Assembly (NCBI RefSeq): GCF_001548395.1
Contig: NZ_AP017367.1
Span: 3,509,001-3,573,000 of the forward strand
Direction: 5' to 3'
Length of the DNA stretch: 64,000 nt
Source of the DNA: Leptolyngbya sp. O-77
GTDB lineage: Bacteria; Cyanobacteriota; Cyanobacteriia; Elainellales; Elainellaceae
Part shown: positions 42,148 through 51,531 of the stretch, piece after piece
Numbering within the stretch: the first letter of the stretch is position 1
How the letters are laid out: each line of letters starts with the position of its first letter
Translations under genes and position numbers: made by a program
Notes under the pieces: model-generated
Database searches by the model: none
What the model saw: the letters and a program-made list of their open reading frames with translations, nothing else
What the model was told of the DNA's origin: nothing

Positions 42148-44283
42148 TCACGCACCAGCACCTACTCTTTCCGGCTCTACACTGCCAGCAGCGGCCTGCA
42201 CCCGCTGCGCCTGAATTGCAGTGATGGCGACAGTGTTCACAATATCGGGCACGGTGCAGCCCCGGCTGAGGTCGTTGACGGGTTTTCTCAAGCCCTGGAG
42301 GATGGGACCAATGGCGACGGCGTTGGCAGAGCGCTGCACGGCCTTGTACGTATTGTTGCCCGTGTTCAGGTCGGGGAAGATAAACACCGTCGCATGACCC
42401 GCCACTTTACTATCGGGCAGCTTGGTTTTGGCGACGCTGGCATCCACCGCCGCGTCGTATTGGATCGGCCCTTCGATTTGCAAATCGGGGCGCTGGCTTC
42501 GGGCAATGCGGACGGCTTCGCGCACCTTGTCCACGTCTTCACCTTTGCCAGAGTCGCCTGTGGAGTAAGATAACATCGCTACCAGCGGCTCGATGCCAAA
42601 CAGAGCAGCGGTTTCCGCCGAGCTAATGGCAATGTCGGCCAACTGCTGCGGGTTGGGGTTGGGGTTCACCGCGCAGTCGCCATAGACCAGCACGCGGTCT
42701 TCCAAACACATGAGAAACACGCTGGACACAATCGAGCAGCCAGGCTGCGTGCGGATAAATTCCAGTGCTGGACGAATCGTGTGGGCGGTGGTGTGCAGCG
42801 CTCCCGACACCATGCCGTCCGCCAGTCTTTTATAGACCATCATCGTGCCAAAGTAGCTGACATCGCGCATCAGGTCGTGGGCAAACTCCAGCGTGATGCC
42901 TTTGTGCTGGCGCAGTTCGTAATAGGTCTGGGCGAAATCTTCTTGCCAGTCTGATTCTAGCGGGTCGATCAGCGTTGCGCCGTCGAGATGGAGTCCGAGG
43001 GCGGCGATCGCCTCCTGAATCTGTCCCCGATTGCCCAGCAGCGTCACGTCCACCACGTTGCGCTGGAGCAAGATTTCGCTGGCCCGCAGGATGCGCTCGT
43101 CGCTTCCCTCTGGCAGCACAATTCGCTGGCGCATTGTCTTTGCCTGCTGAATCAGCTCATATTCAAACATCAGCGGGGTCATGCGCGTCGAGCGGGCCAC
43201 CTCAATACGGGCCTCCAGCCTGGACAAATCCACCGACGATTCAAACAGCCCCAGGGCGGCGGCGATTTTGCGCTCGGTGAACGGGTTGAGCTGGGCGCGC
43301 ACCTGGCTGGTGCGGGTGGCGGTTTCGTAGGTATCGGTGGCGACGGCAAAGATGGGCAGGGGCGATCGCCGAAAGCTGTCCAGCAGCGCCCGCACCGACG
43401 GAGCCAGCTCCAGCCCGCCCGTCAGTGCGATGCCGGAAATCTTGGGATAATTTTCGGCAAACATCGTCGTCAGGCAGCCCAGCACGATGTCTGCGCGATC
43501 GCCCGGTGCAATCACCAGCGCCCCTTCCTGCACATGGGTCAGAAAGTTAGGCAACTGCATCGCCGCCACCTTATAGCCCAGCACGTCGCGGTTGAGCTGG
43601 CTGTCGTCGCCCATGACCAGCACGCCGCCCAGCGTGTTCATCACTTCAGCAACCGTGGGCTTGGTGATGCGCGGCTCCTCCGGCAGCAAAAATACGGGGT
43701 CTTCCGTCTGCCAGCTTTCCTGGAGGCGATCGCCCAGTTCCTCGCGCATTTCTGGCGCGATCCGGTTGATGAACGTAGCGGCGATCGCGCAGCCGTAGTT
43801 GAGAAACGCTTCTCGCTCAGTCCGCACGTTGCTCACCAGTTCTTCCAGCGTTTTGCCCTCGCCGCTGGATACCAGGGCAATTGGCGCTGCTAGCAAATTT
43901 GCCACCTGCGCGTCAAAATCATCCACAAAGGCAGAGCCGATCTCCGTCGCGTCCACGCCTTCGCACACGACAAAATCGCACTGTGCCTCCAGCGCCTTAT
44001 ACGCTTCCACCACCCGCTTTAGCAGCGCATCGGTGTGGCCCGCCGCTAACAACGCCTGCGCTTCGTCGTGGGTGAGGGCAAACTGCGACTCGTAGGGTGC
44101 GGCGATCGCATAGCGGCTGCGGACCAGATCGATATCGTTGTCTGGCGTGTTGCCCGCGTGGATCACCGGACGAAAAAAGCCCAGCCGCCCTACCCGCTTT
44201 GACAGCAGTTCCATCAGACCCAGCAGCACCAGCGACTTGCCGTTGCCGGGTTCGATTGCAGCAATGTAGAGGTTTTTAAGCAT
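42148..44283 (-). CDS. pta: Phosphate acetyltransferase
   Basis: 711 residues; interconverts acetyl-CoA plus phosphate with acetyl phosphate plus CoA. The long form is seen: an N-terminal P-loop-like AAA_26 domain (LYIAAIEPGNGKSLVLLGLME), the central DRTGG domain (VAEVMNTLGGVLVMGDDSQ) and the C-terminal catalytic PTA domain (RIVLPEGSDERILRASEILLQR, MVSGALHTTAHTIRPALE, FPDLNTGNNTYKAVQRSANA, GPILQGLRKPVNDLSRGC). The length agrees with cyanobacterial Pta. No acetate kinase gene is next to it. Intact. Confidence 0.95.
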   Translation of the reverse strand: MLKNLYIAAIEPGNGKSLVLLGLMELLSKRVGRLGFFRPVIHAGNTPDNDIDLVRSRYAIAAPYESQFALTHDEAQALLAAGHTDALLKRVVEAYKALEAQCDFVVCEGVDATEIGSAFVDDFDAQVANLLAAPIALVSSGEGKTLEELVSNVRTEREAFLNYGCAIAATFINRIAPEMREELGDRLQESWQTEDPVFLLPEEPRITKPTVAEVMNTLGGVLVMGDDSQLNRDVLGYKVAAMQLPNFLTHVQEGALVIAPGDRADIVLGCLTTMFAENYPKISGIALTGGLELAPSVRALLDSFRRSPLPIFAVATDTYETATRTSQVRAQLNPFTERKIAAALGLFESSVDLSRLEARIEVARSTRMTPLMFEYELIQQAKTMRQRIVLPEGSDERILRASEILLQRNVVDVTLLGNRGQIQEAIAALGLHLDGATLIDPLESDWQEDFAQTYYELRQHKGITLEFAHDLMRDVSYFGTMMVYKRLADGMVSGALHTTAHTIRPALEFIRTQPGCSIVSSVFLMCLEDRVLVYGDCAVNPNPNPQQLADIAISSAETAALFGIEPLVAMLSYSTGDSGKGEDVDKVREAVRIARSQRPDLQIEGPIQYDAAVDASVAKTKLPDSKVAGHATVFIFPDLNTGNNTYKAVQRSANAVAIGPILQGLRKPVNDLSRGCTVPDIVNTVAITAIQAQRVQAAAGSVEPERVGAGA

Positions 44284-44456
44284 AAGATTTTGAGCGGGGG
44301 CGATCGCCAGCAGACATTACATTAGCGCTAGCCCGGTTTTACCAGCCAGCCAATACCCAATGCGATTGCTCCACATTCTACGCAGGCGCTTCCCGAAGAT
44401 TTGGTAATCCTGAACACGACGCACCGCGCACTCTTTTCGCTCAAGAGGAATTTGCA

Positions 44457-45032
44457 GTGAAAACGCAGTATTACACGGCGACCAGCCTGGACGGCTACAT
44501 TGCCGACGCAAACAATTCTTTGGAGTGGCTATTTCAGTTTGGCGATCCCGAAAACGGCAGCTACGCTGGCTTTATACAAGAAGTGGGGGCGATCGCTATG
44601 GGTTCCACCACCTACGAGTGGATTCTCAATCACAACAGCCCCGACAATCCTGATTCCAACCCGGCGCAGCCCGCCTGGAGCTACACGCAGCCCGCCTGGG
44701 TGTTTACCACGCGCACGCTGCCTGCCATTCCCGGTGCAGATATTCGCTTTGTGAAAGGCGACGTGCGTCCGGTGCATGAGGCAATGCGGGCGATCGCCCA
44801 GGACAAAAACATCTGGGTGGTGGGCGGCGGCGACCTGGCAGGGCAGTTTTATGACCACGGGCTATTGGATGAAATTATCGTGACCATTGCCTCGGTCACG
44901 CTGGGCAGCGGTGCGCCCCTGCTGCCACGCCAAATCACCACGCCGCCCCTCAAGCTGGTGTCTACAACGACCTATGGCACGGCCTTTGCCGAACTGCGCT
45001 ATGCAGTGCAGCGAAGCGTCGATGCCGTCTAG
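44457..45032 (+). CDS. Dihydrofolate reductase/RibD C-terminal family protein
   Basis: 191 residues starting at GTG with AAGAGGA upstream. KTQYYTATSLDGYIADANNSLEWLFQFG is the N-terminal strand and NADPH-site signature of the RibD C-terminal domain, IAMGSTTYEWIL is the GR/ST-type motif, and WVVGGGDLAGQFYDHGLLDEIIVTIASVTLGSGAPLLP is the second. These are NADPH-dependent reductases related to DHFR and to riboflavin reductases; the substrate of single-domain members is mostly unknown. It stands alone. It converges with the nuclease-ParA fusion gene, 16 bp apart. Confidence 0.88.
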   Translation: MKTQYYTATSLDGYIADANNSLEWLFQFGDPENGSYAGFIQEVGAIAMGSTTYEWILNHNSPDNPDSNPAQPAWSYTQPAWVFTTRTLPAIPGADIRFVKGDVRPVHEAMRAIAQDKNIWVVGGGDLAGQFYDHGLLDEIIVTIASVTLGSGAPLLPRQITTPPLKLVSTTTYGTAFAELRYAVQRSVDAV

Positions 45033-45048
45033 TCTGGTCTGGCTCGGC

Positions 45049-46491
45049 CTATGCCGCCGCTTCGACCTTTTGCAGGAGTTCTTGAGCCAGCGACTCAAAG
45101 GACGCAAGCGCATTCTCGGCAGCGGTGCGGTCTTGGGCGCTGAGTCCATCCAGAGAATCAATCGCAAACAGCGGACAGCCCTCACTCTGAGACTTGGACA
45201 CGATGTTGAGGCGGGGCACCCAGGTTGCCTCAGAAAACAGTTGCACCTGATTTCCACCGGGCAGCTTATTTAACCGTCCGTACAACTCTTCAACCATCGA
45301 CAGGTTAAAGGCCCGCGAGGTGCGGTCGTGCATACTCACCGCAATACCCACGATGGGCAGCGGCGTTTCGCGAAACTGCCCGACTTCTTCGACCTGTCCT
45401 AGGACAAATTCCAGCGCCCGGATGGGATAGGGCGAAAGCTGAGTCGGCACTAGCACACCCCCAGAGGCCATCAGAGAAATGCGGTTTACCTTGCCAAAGG
45501 AGGGCGGCGGGTCGATAAACACAAAGTCATAGTCCTGGCTTTTGAGCTTTTTGGCCAGAATGCGATCGCTGTCTACAATCTGAATCAGTTGATTCTCCAT
45601 ATTGCTGAGGCGAATGTGGGAGGGCACCACGTCTAAAACCACACTGCCCCAGCGCTTTTTTACAATCACGTCGTCCAGCACCAGCCGGGGTTCCGTCAGC
45701 AAGTGGGTAATGTCTTTTCGCCCGACTTTTTCTATATCTTCTAGCGGGTCGATTCCCAAACCAGTTGTCAGGTTTGCCTGTGCGTCGATGTCAATCAGCA
45801 GCACCCGCTTGCCCATTTGCGCCAGCGCCGCAGCGAGGTTAATCGTCAGGGTGGTTTTGCCAACGCCGCCTTTGTTGTTGAAAACGGTGATGATCATAGC
45901 GTTTCGGGGTGCAGTGAGGGGAGATAAATCGGGCTGTATCGGCAGGACAGAGAGAACTTGGGGGTCGTGCGACAGTTGGGCGATCGCCCGCACAAGCTGT
46001 TCGTGAATTTTGCGGTGGCTGCTGCCAAAGACCTCCATGACGCGATCGCAGTTTCGCTTCCACAGCAGCGACCCCAACACCCGATAGCTTTGATACAGGT
46101 AGTCGCGGCTGTAGTTCCAGAGCGAGTGAACCGTCTCGCCATCGTTGTAAAGCAGGCGAAATTGCTTGCCGTTGGTCAATAGTCCCAAAATGCTGCCCGA
46201 AGCGAGCAGATAATCCCGCAGTTGCCAACTATTGTGGGCGATTGACTGTTTGGGAGATTTGGCTTCGATGATTAGATAGTGGCAGTAGGGAGCAGACTGC
46301 TGCGCTCTGAGCAAAAAGTCAACCCGCTTTTTGCCAAATGGAACCTGCTGAAGAATATCCTGCGGCCGATAGCCCAGCAGTTCCAGCATGGGCAAGAGGA
46401 CTTCGGTTTCCAGGGCTTTTTCAGATTTGCAGTCATCGACGCGCTCCAGCAATGCACACCAGCGCCGATGAAACTCCTCTGAAATTGCCAT
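45049..46491 (-). CDS. Fusion of PD-(D/E)XK (HsdR N-terminal-like) nuclease domain and ParA ATPase
   Basis: 480 residues. Residues 1-~150 resemble the type I restriction HsdR N-terminal domain with a complete-looking PD-(D/E)XK site: Glu30, Asp58 (KKRVDFLL) and Glu76-x-Lys78 (LIIEAKSP). Residues ~198-480 are a ParA/MinD-type ATPase: deviant Walker A NNKGGVGKTT (about 206-215), Walker A' LLIDIDAQANLTTGLGI and Walker B FVFIDPPPSFG. ParA usually partners a ParB that binds DNA; none is nearby, nor any restriction subunits. Such a fusion suggests a DNA-targeting ATPase, possibly in genome maintenance, partition or defence. Function is not established; the domain calls are good. Confidence 0.85.
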   Translation of the reverse strand: MAISEEFHRRWCALLERVDDCKSEKALETEVLLPMLELLGYRPQDILQQVPFGKKRVDFLLRAQQSAPYCHYLIIEAKSPKQSIAHNSWQLRDYLLASGSILGLLTNGKQFRLLYNDGETVHSLWNYSRDYLYQSYRVLGSLLWKRNCDRVMEVFGSSHRKIHEQLVRAIAQLSHDPQVLSVLPIQPDLSPLTAPRNAMIITVFNNKGGVGKTTLTINLAAALAQMGKRVLLIDIDAQANLTTGLGIDPLEDIEKVGRKDITHLLTEPRLVLDDVIVKKRWGSVVLDVVPSHIRLSNMENQLIQIVDSDRILAKKLKSQDYDFVFIDPPPSFGKVNRISLMASGGVLVPTQLSPYPIRALEFVLGQVEEVGQFRETPLPIVGIAVSMHDRTSRAFNLSMVEELYGRLNKLPGGNQVQLFSEATWVPRLNIVSKSQSEGCPLFAIDSLDGLSAQDRTAAENALASFESLAQELLQKVEAAA

Positions 46492-46575
46492 AGGAAATTG
46501 CCATCAAAAATCGCTACAAAGCCCGATCCTACGTTCGTCGCCCAACCTATCTTGGCACAGGGCAGCTCGCCCTAG

Positions 46576-48426
46576 CTACTCGCTGACCGCCCGCTGCAAC
46601 CAGGCTTCGATGCCGTCGGCCAGGGCATCGGCCAGCCGCGCCTGCTCTTGGGAATCGACAATCCACTCGAATTCAAAGGGATTGATCATAAAGCCGAGTT
46701 CTAGAAGGACAGACGGCGCGACGGCAGGGCGCGTCAGGGCGAGATTGTTCCAAAACACGCCGTAAGAGGGGCGATCGCGCGTTTCGACTAGGTAATCGTG
46801 CAAAAATTCCGCCAGGTCTTGCGCCTGGTTTTTGATACCAGAACGTGCCGATGCCTGCGGTGTTGATCGCATCGCCATCGTCGGGGCAGAGCGTTGTAGT
46901 GAATGCTGAGGGGCGAGGTGCGGCTCTTGCTCCACGATCATAGCGGCGCGTTCGTTGGGGCCGAGGTCGATGTCTTCGGTGCGGCTCATGATCACCGTTG
47001 CGCCTCTGGCTTGCAGGCGATCGCGCAGCAGTTTGGACACAATCAGCGCCACGTCTTTTTCGGGATAGCCCGTGGGGCCGCGAGCGCCGAGGTCATCCGG
47101 GCCGCCGTGGCCGGGGTCGAGAAAAATCCGCAGTCCCGTCAGCGGTTGCCGCCGCGATGACGACAGCACTGGCGGGTTTCGCAGCGACAGCACCAGGCTA
47201 GTGCCCTCGTAGCGCAGCTGATAGCCCCACTGGTGGCGCGAGTTAAGCTGCACGGTGTATTGCACCTGGGTTGGGGAAATTTGCTGCCAGTCGAAGCGCT
47301 GAATCAGGCGATTGCGCGGCACGAAGATCGTGTCGGTTTTGGGCGATGGTGTGGTGCAGGGGTTAGGGAGAGAGTGCGATCGCCCTGATGCAGCGACACG
47401 GGCACAGGTGCTTGCAGCGGAAACACGATTTCCGTCCATTCCCCCGCGGGGCGAGAGCGAACGCCGCGAATCAGCGTTTGGGGCGGCGCGGCATTGGGCA
47501 CGGGCTGCGTCTCGGACTCGCGAATCCACGCGCCATAACCCAGCCGCAGCCAGCCGCCCTCGCGCCCCGTCACCACATCCCGTGTGCCCTGGGGCAAGGG
47601 CGTGAGGCGGGAATAGTCGGTGCTGGGGCCAGTGCGGGCGGTTCCCGATGCAGCGACCACCTGCACCACAGGCGGGTTTAACAGCGGCAACAGCAACACG
47701 CTGCCGGGAGCCGTCTGGCGCACCGTTTCGCCGCGAAGCTGGAGTTGATAGTCTGGCTGTCCCAGCATGACGGTCTGAGTCGGGTTCGGCAGCACGGCCC
47801 CGGTGGAAATCGCGTTGCCGTAGGTAAGGATCGGCTGGCTCAGCGGCAAGCAGCCCTGGTAGCGCTGGGCCGCCTCCACCACCGCGGGCTGGTTCAAGTC
47901 CGTCAGCACGGCGGAGTTGGGCGGCAAATCCACGGCGCTGGGCTGGGGCGCGAGGGGAAGGGTCTGCCCCGCAAGGCTGACGGAAACGGTGGCATTGGGC
48001 GGGGCGATCGCCCCAAAGCAGACTGTTTCTCCGACCTGCCGCGCCACATCCACCGCCGGCCACAGCGACCCCTCGGCAAAACTAGCACCCACCGGAGCCG
48101 CCGCCCCTGCCGCCACGCGCACCACGCGAATCACCACCGCCTCCGCACCGCGCCGCAGCGTGAAGACGTTTTCGCCCAGTTCTAGCGGAAAACTGGGGGC
48201 AAAGTGGCCCGCCGGACTGCGCTCGATGGGCTGGCCATTCACCGTCACCTCGCCGCCAGGAGCCGCCGTGCCGATCAGAAAAATGCGGCTGGCGGTGGTT
48301 TCGTGTGGCCATCGTCGGGGATAGACCACCCCCCAGGGGCTGCTCGGCGCGGGCGATCGCCGCCATGCTCACCATACCCACCATGCCCACCAGCGACAGC
48401 CCCAGCCCGTGTTTGATCCAGTTCAT
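46576..48426 (-). pseudogene. N-acetylmuramoyl-L-alanine amidase (AmiC type), frame broken at several sites
   Basis: Read through frame changes, the gene encodes a signal peptide (MNWIKHGLGLSLVGMVGMVSMAAIARA), a ~330-residue beta-rich region (RIFLIGTAAPGGEVTVNGQPIERSPAGHFAPSFPL), and an Amidase_3 domain (IFLDPGHGGPDDLGARGP, NERAAMI, LLELGFMINPFEFEWI). AmiC-type amidases cut the peptide from peptidoglycan and are needed for septal cleavage and, in filaments, septal nanopores. Apparent +1 insertions lie in short homopolymers at about 48329-48334, 47359-47362, 47337-47340, 46910-46913, 46883-46886 and 46829-46833; correcting each restores the family sequence. The last three cancel in frame. The cluster could be sequencing error or real decay. 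The AMIN-domain gene just upstream shows the same. Confidence 0.8.
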
Positions 48427-48539
48427 AGTCTACCCAGGTTCAGTCTTTTCAATCCACGCTCAATCTGTGTCGGACGGCATTGCGGCATCGGGCGATCGCT
48501 CCCAAAATGGCTGGATTGCTTTTACTTCTGCTTTCACGC

Positions 48540-50397
48540 CTAAAAGAAGCCGCGTGGCACATCCTGCGTTAGACGAACTTCGATAATCTGGTTCGGCAGG
48601 ATCGTCGCAGGCTGGGGGGGCAGTGACAAAGGTCGTTGCCGCTCCAGCCCCCGCCCCCCAGGGCCAGCCCCACCAGCCCAATGCCGCCTGTCAGCAGGGC
48701 CCAGCAGCAGCGCCCCACCTGCACCAATGGCGGAATTCCGCAGAATGTCGTCTTCAGAGACGCGGCGATCGCCCGACAGTCGATCCCGACCGCCCCTCAA
48801 TGCGCTGGTTACGCCCGTTCACGCTGATTGCCTGCACCACAAAGCGACTGCCCTCGCGGTTTGTTTCAAACCGTCCCAAAGCTGGCTGTCCCCGTGGAAA
48901 CACCACGCGCCCGCTGTAGTCGCGCACGGATTCTGTTAATACAAGAACTTCTTTGCCAGGGGCGATCGCCACTCAGCGTCAGCGGTACGCGGCCGGGATA
49001 CCCGCGCAATCATCGACGTTCCCTGATGGGCAGCAGCACGTTCGGGGTTAAATGGTGTCGCGGCGACCGATGCAGCGGGCAGGCGACTGGCGCTCGACGG
49101 GCGACTCGAAACGCCTTCATTCACCACACCCGGCGCAGGTTGCAGCACGGGAAGCGATGGACTGGGCGAGAGGCAGGCGCACGATTCACCCTCAATCGAA
49201 ACAATGGGGTTCGGGCGTAGACGCAACTGGCGCAGGCGCAATCGGCGGCAGCGGATCGGGCAAAATTGGAGCCGCCGCAGGAGCCGCACTGGGAACTGCA
49301 CTGGGAACCGCACTGGGAACCGCCGCAGGAGCCGCATCCAGGGGCGGAATCGTCACCGTGACCGGCCGCCCGTCTGGCGCGGAGGGTGGCAAGGTTGCGG
49401 GAATCTGCCATGCGCCAGAAGCACTGCTGCTAGGCAGTGTGGGAATCGAAACCGCGCTGGGCGCAGTCGCCCCTGGTGGCGTGGTTTGCAGTGTCGCTGG
49501 CATGGTTTGCAGCGCCGCAGCGGGTAAACTGGCGGGTGGTGCTGTCGCCGGGGCTGCGGGCGGAATCTCAACGGGCACAGGCGGGGCGCTTGGCAACGGC
49601 GTTTCAACTGGTAGCTCGTTGCGACGAATTCGCACGGTGGTATTGCTGCCCGCTAGCTCAGGCGGAATCGGAGAGGACTGGGACGGCGTTGTGGCAATGA
49701 CAGGCGGCGGCGCGGGCTGGGGAAGGGGCTGATGCAGGGGGGAAAGCTGCGGCTGGGAAACTTGTGGCTGAACAGATTCAGGCAGAGCCGCAGGCTGGGG
49801 CACGACTGGCGCAACGGGCGGCGCGGCAGAAAGTCCGAACGGTTCCGCAGGCGGGATAGACGGCGCAACGGGCTGAGTTGCAGTGGTCGTCGCCCCCACC
49901 AGCACCGGACGCAGCACCCAGCGGCTCTGTCCGCTGGACGCAGGGCCCACCTGCTGAAGCTGCACCTGCTCTGGCGCAAGGGTGGCATCGGGCGACAGTT
50001 CCATCACAATTCGCGTTAGCCCAGGCTGAAACTGGCTCACGCGCACCTGCCGCACTGCGCCGCCATAGACTTGCCCAGCCGACACTGCGCCCACATCGGT
50101 GTTGGGCAGATCCATGACAATTCGCGTCGGCTGCGCCAGCAAAAACGTGCGTGGCGTAACGCCTGCGGGCACCGTCACCTCTAGCTGTGTGCTGGCGGGG
50201 TCAAACTGCCACTGGGTGAGGGTGGAGGCCTGGACGGGCGCGGCGGTTGTGGAGAGGAGGGTGGCGATCGCCCCCAGCCCAATCATGGCCGGGTTTGCAG
50301 CCATCACCACCAATCCCAAACTTGCGCCCCATCGCTTCAAGCGCGTGCCGCTCAGCGTACTGTTCTGCGTTCCATTCCGCCGTGTTGCCTGTTGCAT
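48540..50397 (-). pseudogene. AMIN-domain envelope protein, frame broken at several sites
   Basis: An intact N-terminal 400 residues (49192-50397) have a signal peptide (LGLVVMAANPAMIGLGAIATLLSTTAAPVQA), an AMIN domain (QWQFDPASTQLEVTVPAGVTPRTFLLAQPTRIVMDLPNTDVG, QVRVSQFQPGLTRIVMEL) and a long Pro/Ala/Ser-rich linker. The C-terminal part continues in other frames (VLVLTESVRDYSGRVVFPRG..., then RLSGDRRVSEDDILRNSAIGAGGALLL..., then ILPNQIIEVRLTQDVPRGFF). Breaks are near 49195, 48960-49050, ~48785 and 48640-48700, several at extra G or C in runs. AMIN domains target proteins to peptidoglycan at the septum or the secretion machinery. It lies 113 bp upstream of the amidase gene, and the two look like an operon. 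Confidence 0.72.
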
Positions 50398-50762
50398 AGT
50401 CCTAATAAAAACCTGACTGGACTAACCCGCCGCGCAGCCCAAACCGTAACTCGACTGTCCCTGAAGCAGACCCAAACGCTGCGTGTAGCGGCTTATGAAG
50501 ATTTTAACCGCTTAGTCTGGTGTCAAGTCTAAGTCAACCGCTGCCAAATTCTCAACTTTTTTTACAGGAAGACAGCCTATTTCACCTGCCTGTGCGAGGC
50601 CGTGGAACTCAGTCGCCGAGTAGAATAGGCTGGAATGATAACCATTCTCAAAGAAGCTGTCTTAAACCTCCCTCAAAGAAAAGCGACTCCATGTGGCTTG
50701 AACGAGATTAATGGCAGGTTTGGAACGACAGGTTTAGTGAACGCTCCATCAGGAGGTGTGAA
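50398..50762. other. Divergent intergenic region upstream of the metal ABC transporter genes
   Basis: 365 bp with no gene. It should hold the promoter of the AMIN gene and of the transporter genes. A Fur/Zur-like box (50631-50650) and a strong AGGAGGT Shine-Dalgarno (about 50751) are the recognisable parts. Confidence 0.45.
50631..50650 (+). promoter_or_regulatory. Fur/Zur-like box
   Basis: TGGAATGATAACCATTCTCA, with inverted arms GAATG/CATTC around a central ATAAC. This is close to the 7-1-7 type boxes of the Fur/Zur/Mur family. It lies ~115 bp upstream of the start of a metal ABC transporter gene. The regulator is not identified. Confidence 0.5.
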
Positions 50763-51527
50763 TTGCAAGAGGTTGTGTTAGCCGTGGAGGGGCTGACGGT
50801 CTATCGAGAATCCTACGCGGCGGTGCAGGACGTGTCCTTTGTGCTGGAGGCAGGCACCGACACGGCGATCGTCGGCCCCAATGGCGCAGGCAAAAGCACG
50901 CTGGTGCAAGCGGTTTTGGGAATTTTGCCGCGCCAGTCGGGTCATGTGCAGTGTTTGGGACATCCGCTCAGCCCGTCGGGCAAGTTGCCCATGAGCGTGC
51001 GGCGGCGCATTGCCTATCTGCCGCAAAATCTGTTGTTTGACCGACGTATCCCGATGACCGTGAGTGAACTGGTGGGGCTGGGCTGGGACGCGCTGGGAAT
51101 ACAGTGGCCGTGGGCGGGGCAGGGCGATCGCCATCGGGCGGTGCTGGAGTCGCTGGAGCGAGTCGGCGCAAGCCATCTGCGCCATCAGCCCATCAGCGGC
51201 CTCTCCGATGGCGAAACCAAGCGGGTGCTGTTGGCCTATTGCCTGGTGCGTCCCCGGCGGCTGCTGATCCTCGATGAGGCTCCGGCGGGGCTGGATGTGC
51301 GCGGCGAGTCAGAGTTCTATCGCCTGCTCAGCCAGCTCAAACAAGAGCAGGGCTGGGCGATTTTGCAAATTTCTCACGACTTGGAAATGGTGCGCCGACA
51401 CTGCGATCGCGTGCTGTGCCTGAACCGCCGCCTGCTGTGTCAGGGCATTCCCGAAGTAGCGCTCGCTCCCGACAACTTGGCTGCTGCCTACGGCTCAGAG
51501 TTTGTGCAATATCGACACATGCATTAG
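50763..51527 (+). CDS. Metal ABC transporter ATP-binding protein (ZnuC/MntA type)
   Basis: 254 residues starting at TTG, supported by AGGAGGT six bases upstream. Walker A is GPNGAGKSTLV, the Q-loop is LPQNLLFDR, the signature is LSDGETKRV (rather than the usual LSGGQ), and Walker B is LLILDEAPAGLD, followed by a His switch (QISHDLEM). It powers uptake of Zn or Mn (or a related divalent metal) at the cytoplasmic membrane. The permease gene follows by 4 bp. The cognate substrate-binding lipoprotein (ZnuA type) is not in the window, and a Fur/Zur-like box lies upstream. The metal is inferred only from family and box. Confidence 0.88.
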   Translation: MQEVVLAVEGLTVYRESYAAVQDVSFVLEAGTDTAIVGPNGAGKSTLVQAVLGILPRQSGHVQCLGHPLSPSGKLPMSVRRRIAYLPQNLLFDRRIPMTVSELVGLGWDALGIQWPWAGQGDRHRAVLESLERVGASHLRHQPISGLSDGETKRVLLAYCLVRPRRLLILDEAPAGLDVRGESEFYRLLSQLKQEQGWAILQISHDLEMVRRHCDRVLCLNRRLLCQGIPEVALAPDNLAAAYGSEFVQYRHMH

Positions 51528-51531
51528 TGCC

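Noticed and set aside
50520..50711. Small gene in the leader of the metal transporter
   Set aside because: Overlaps the Fur/Zur-like box; codon use and composition are not gene-like.
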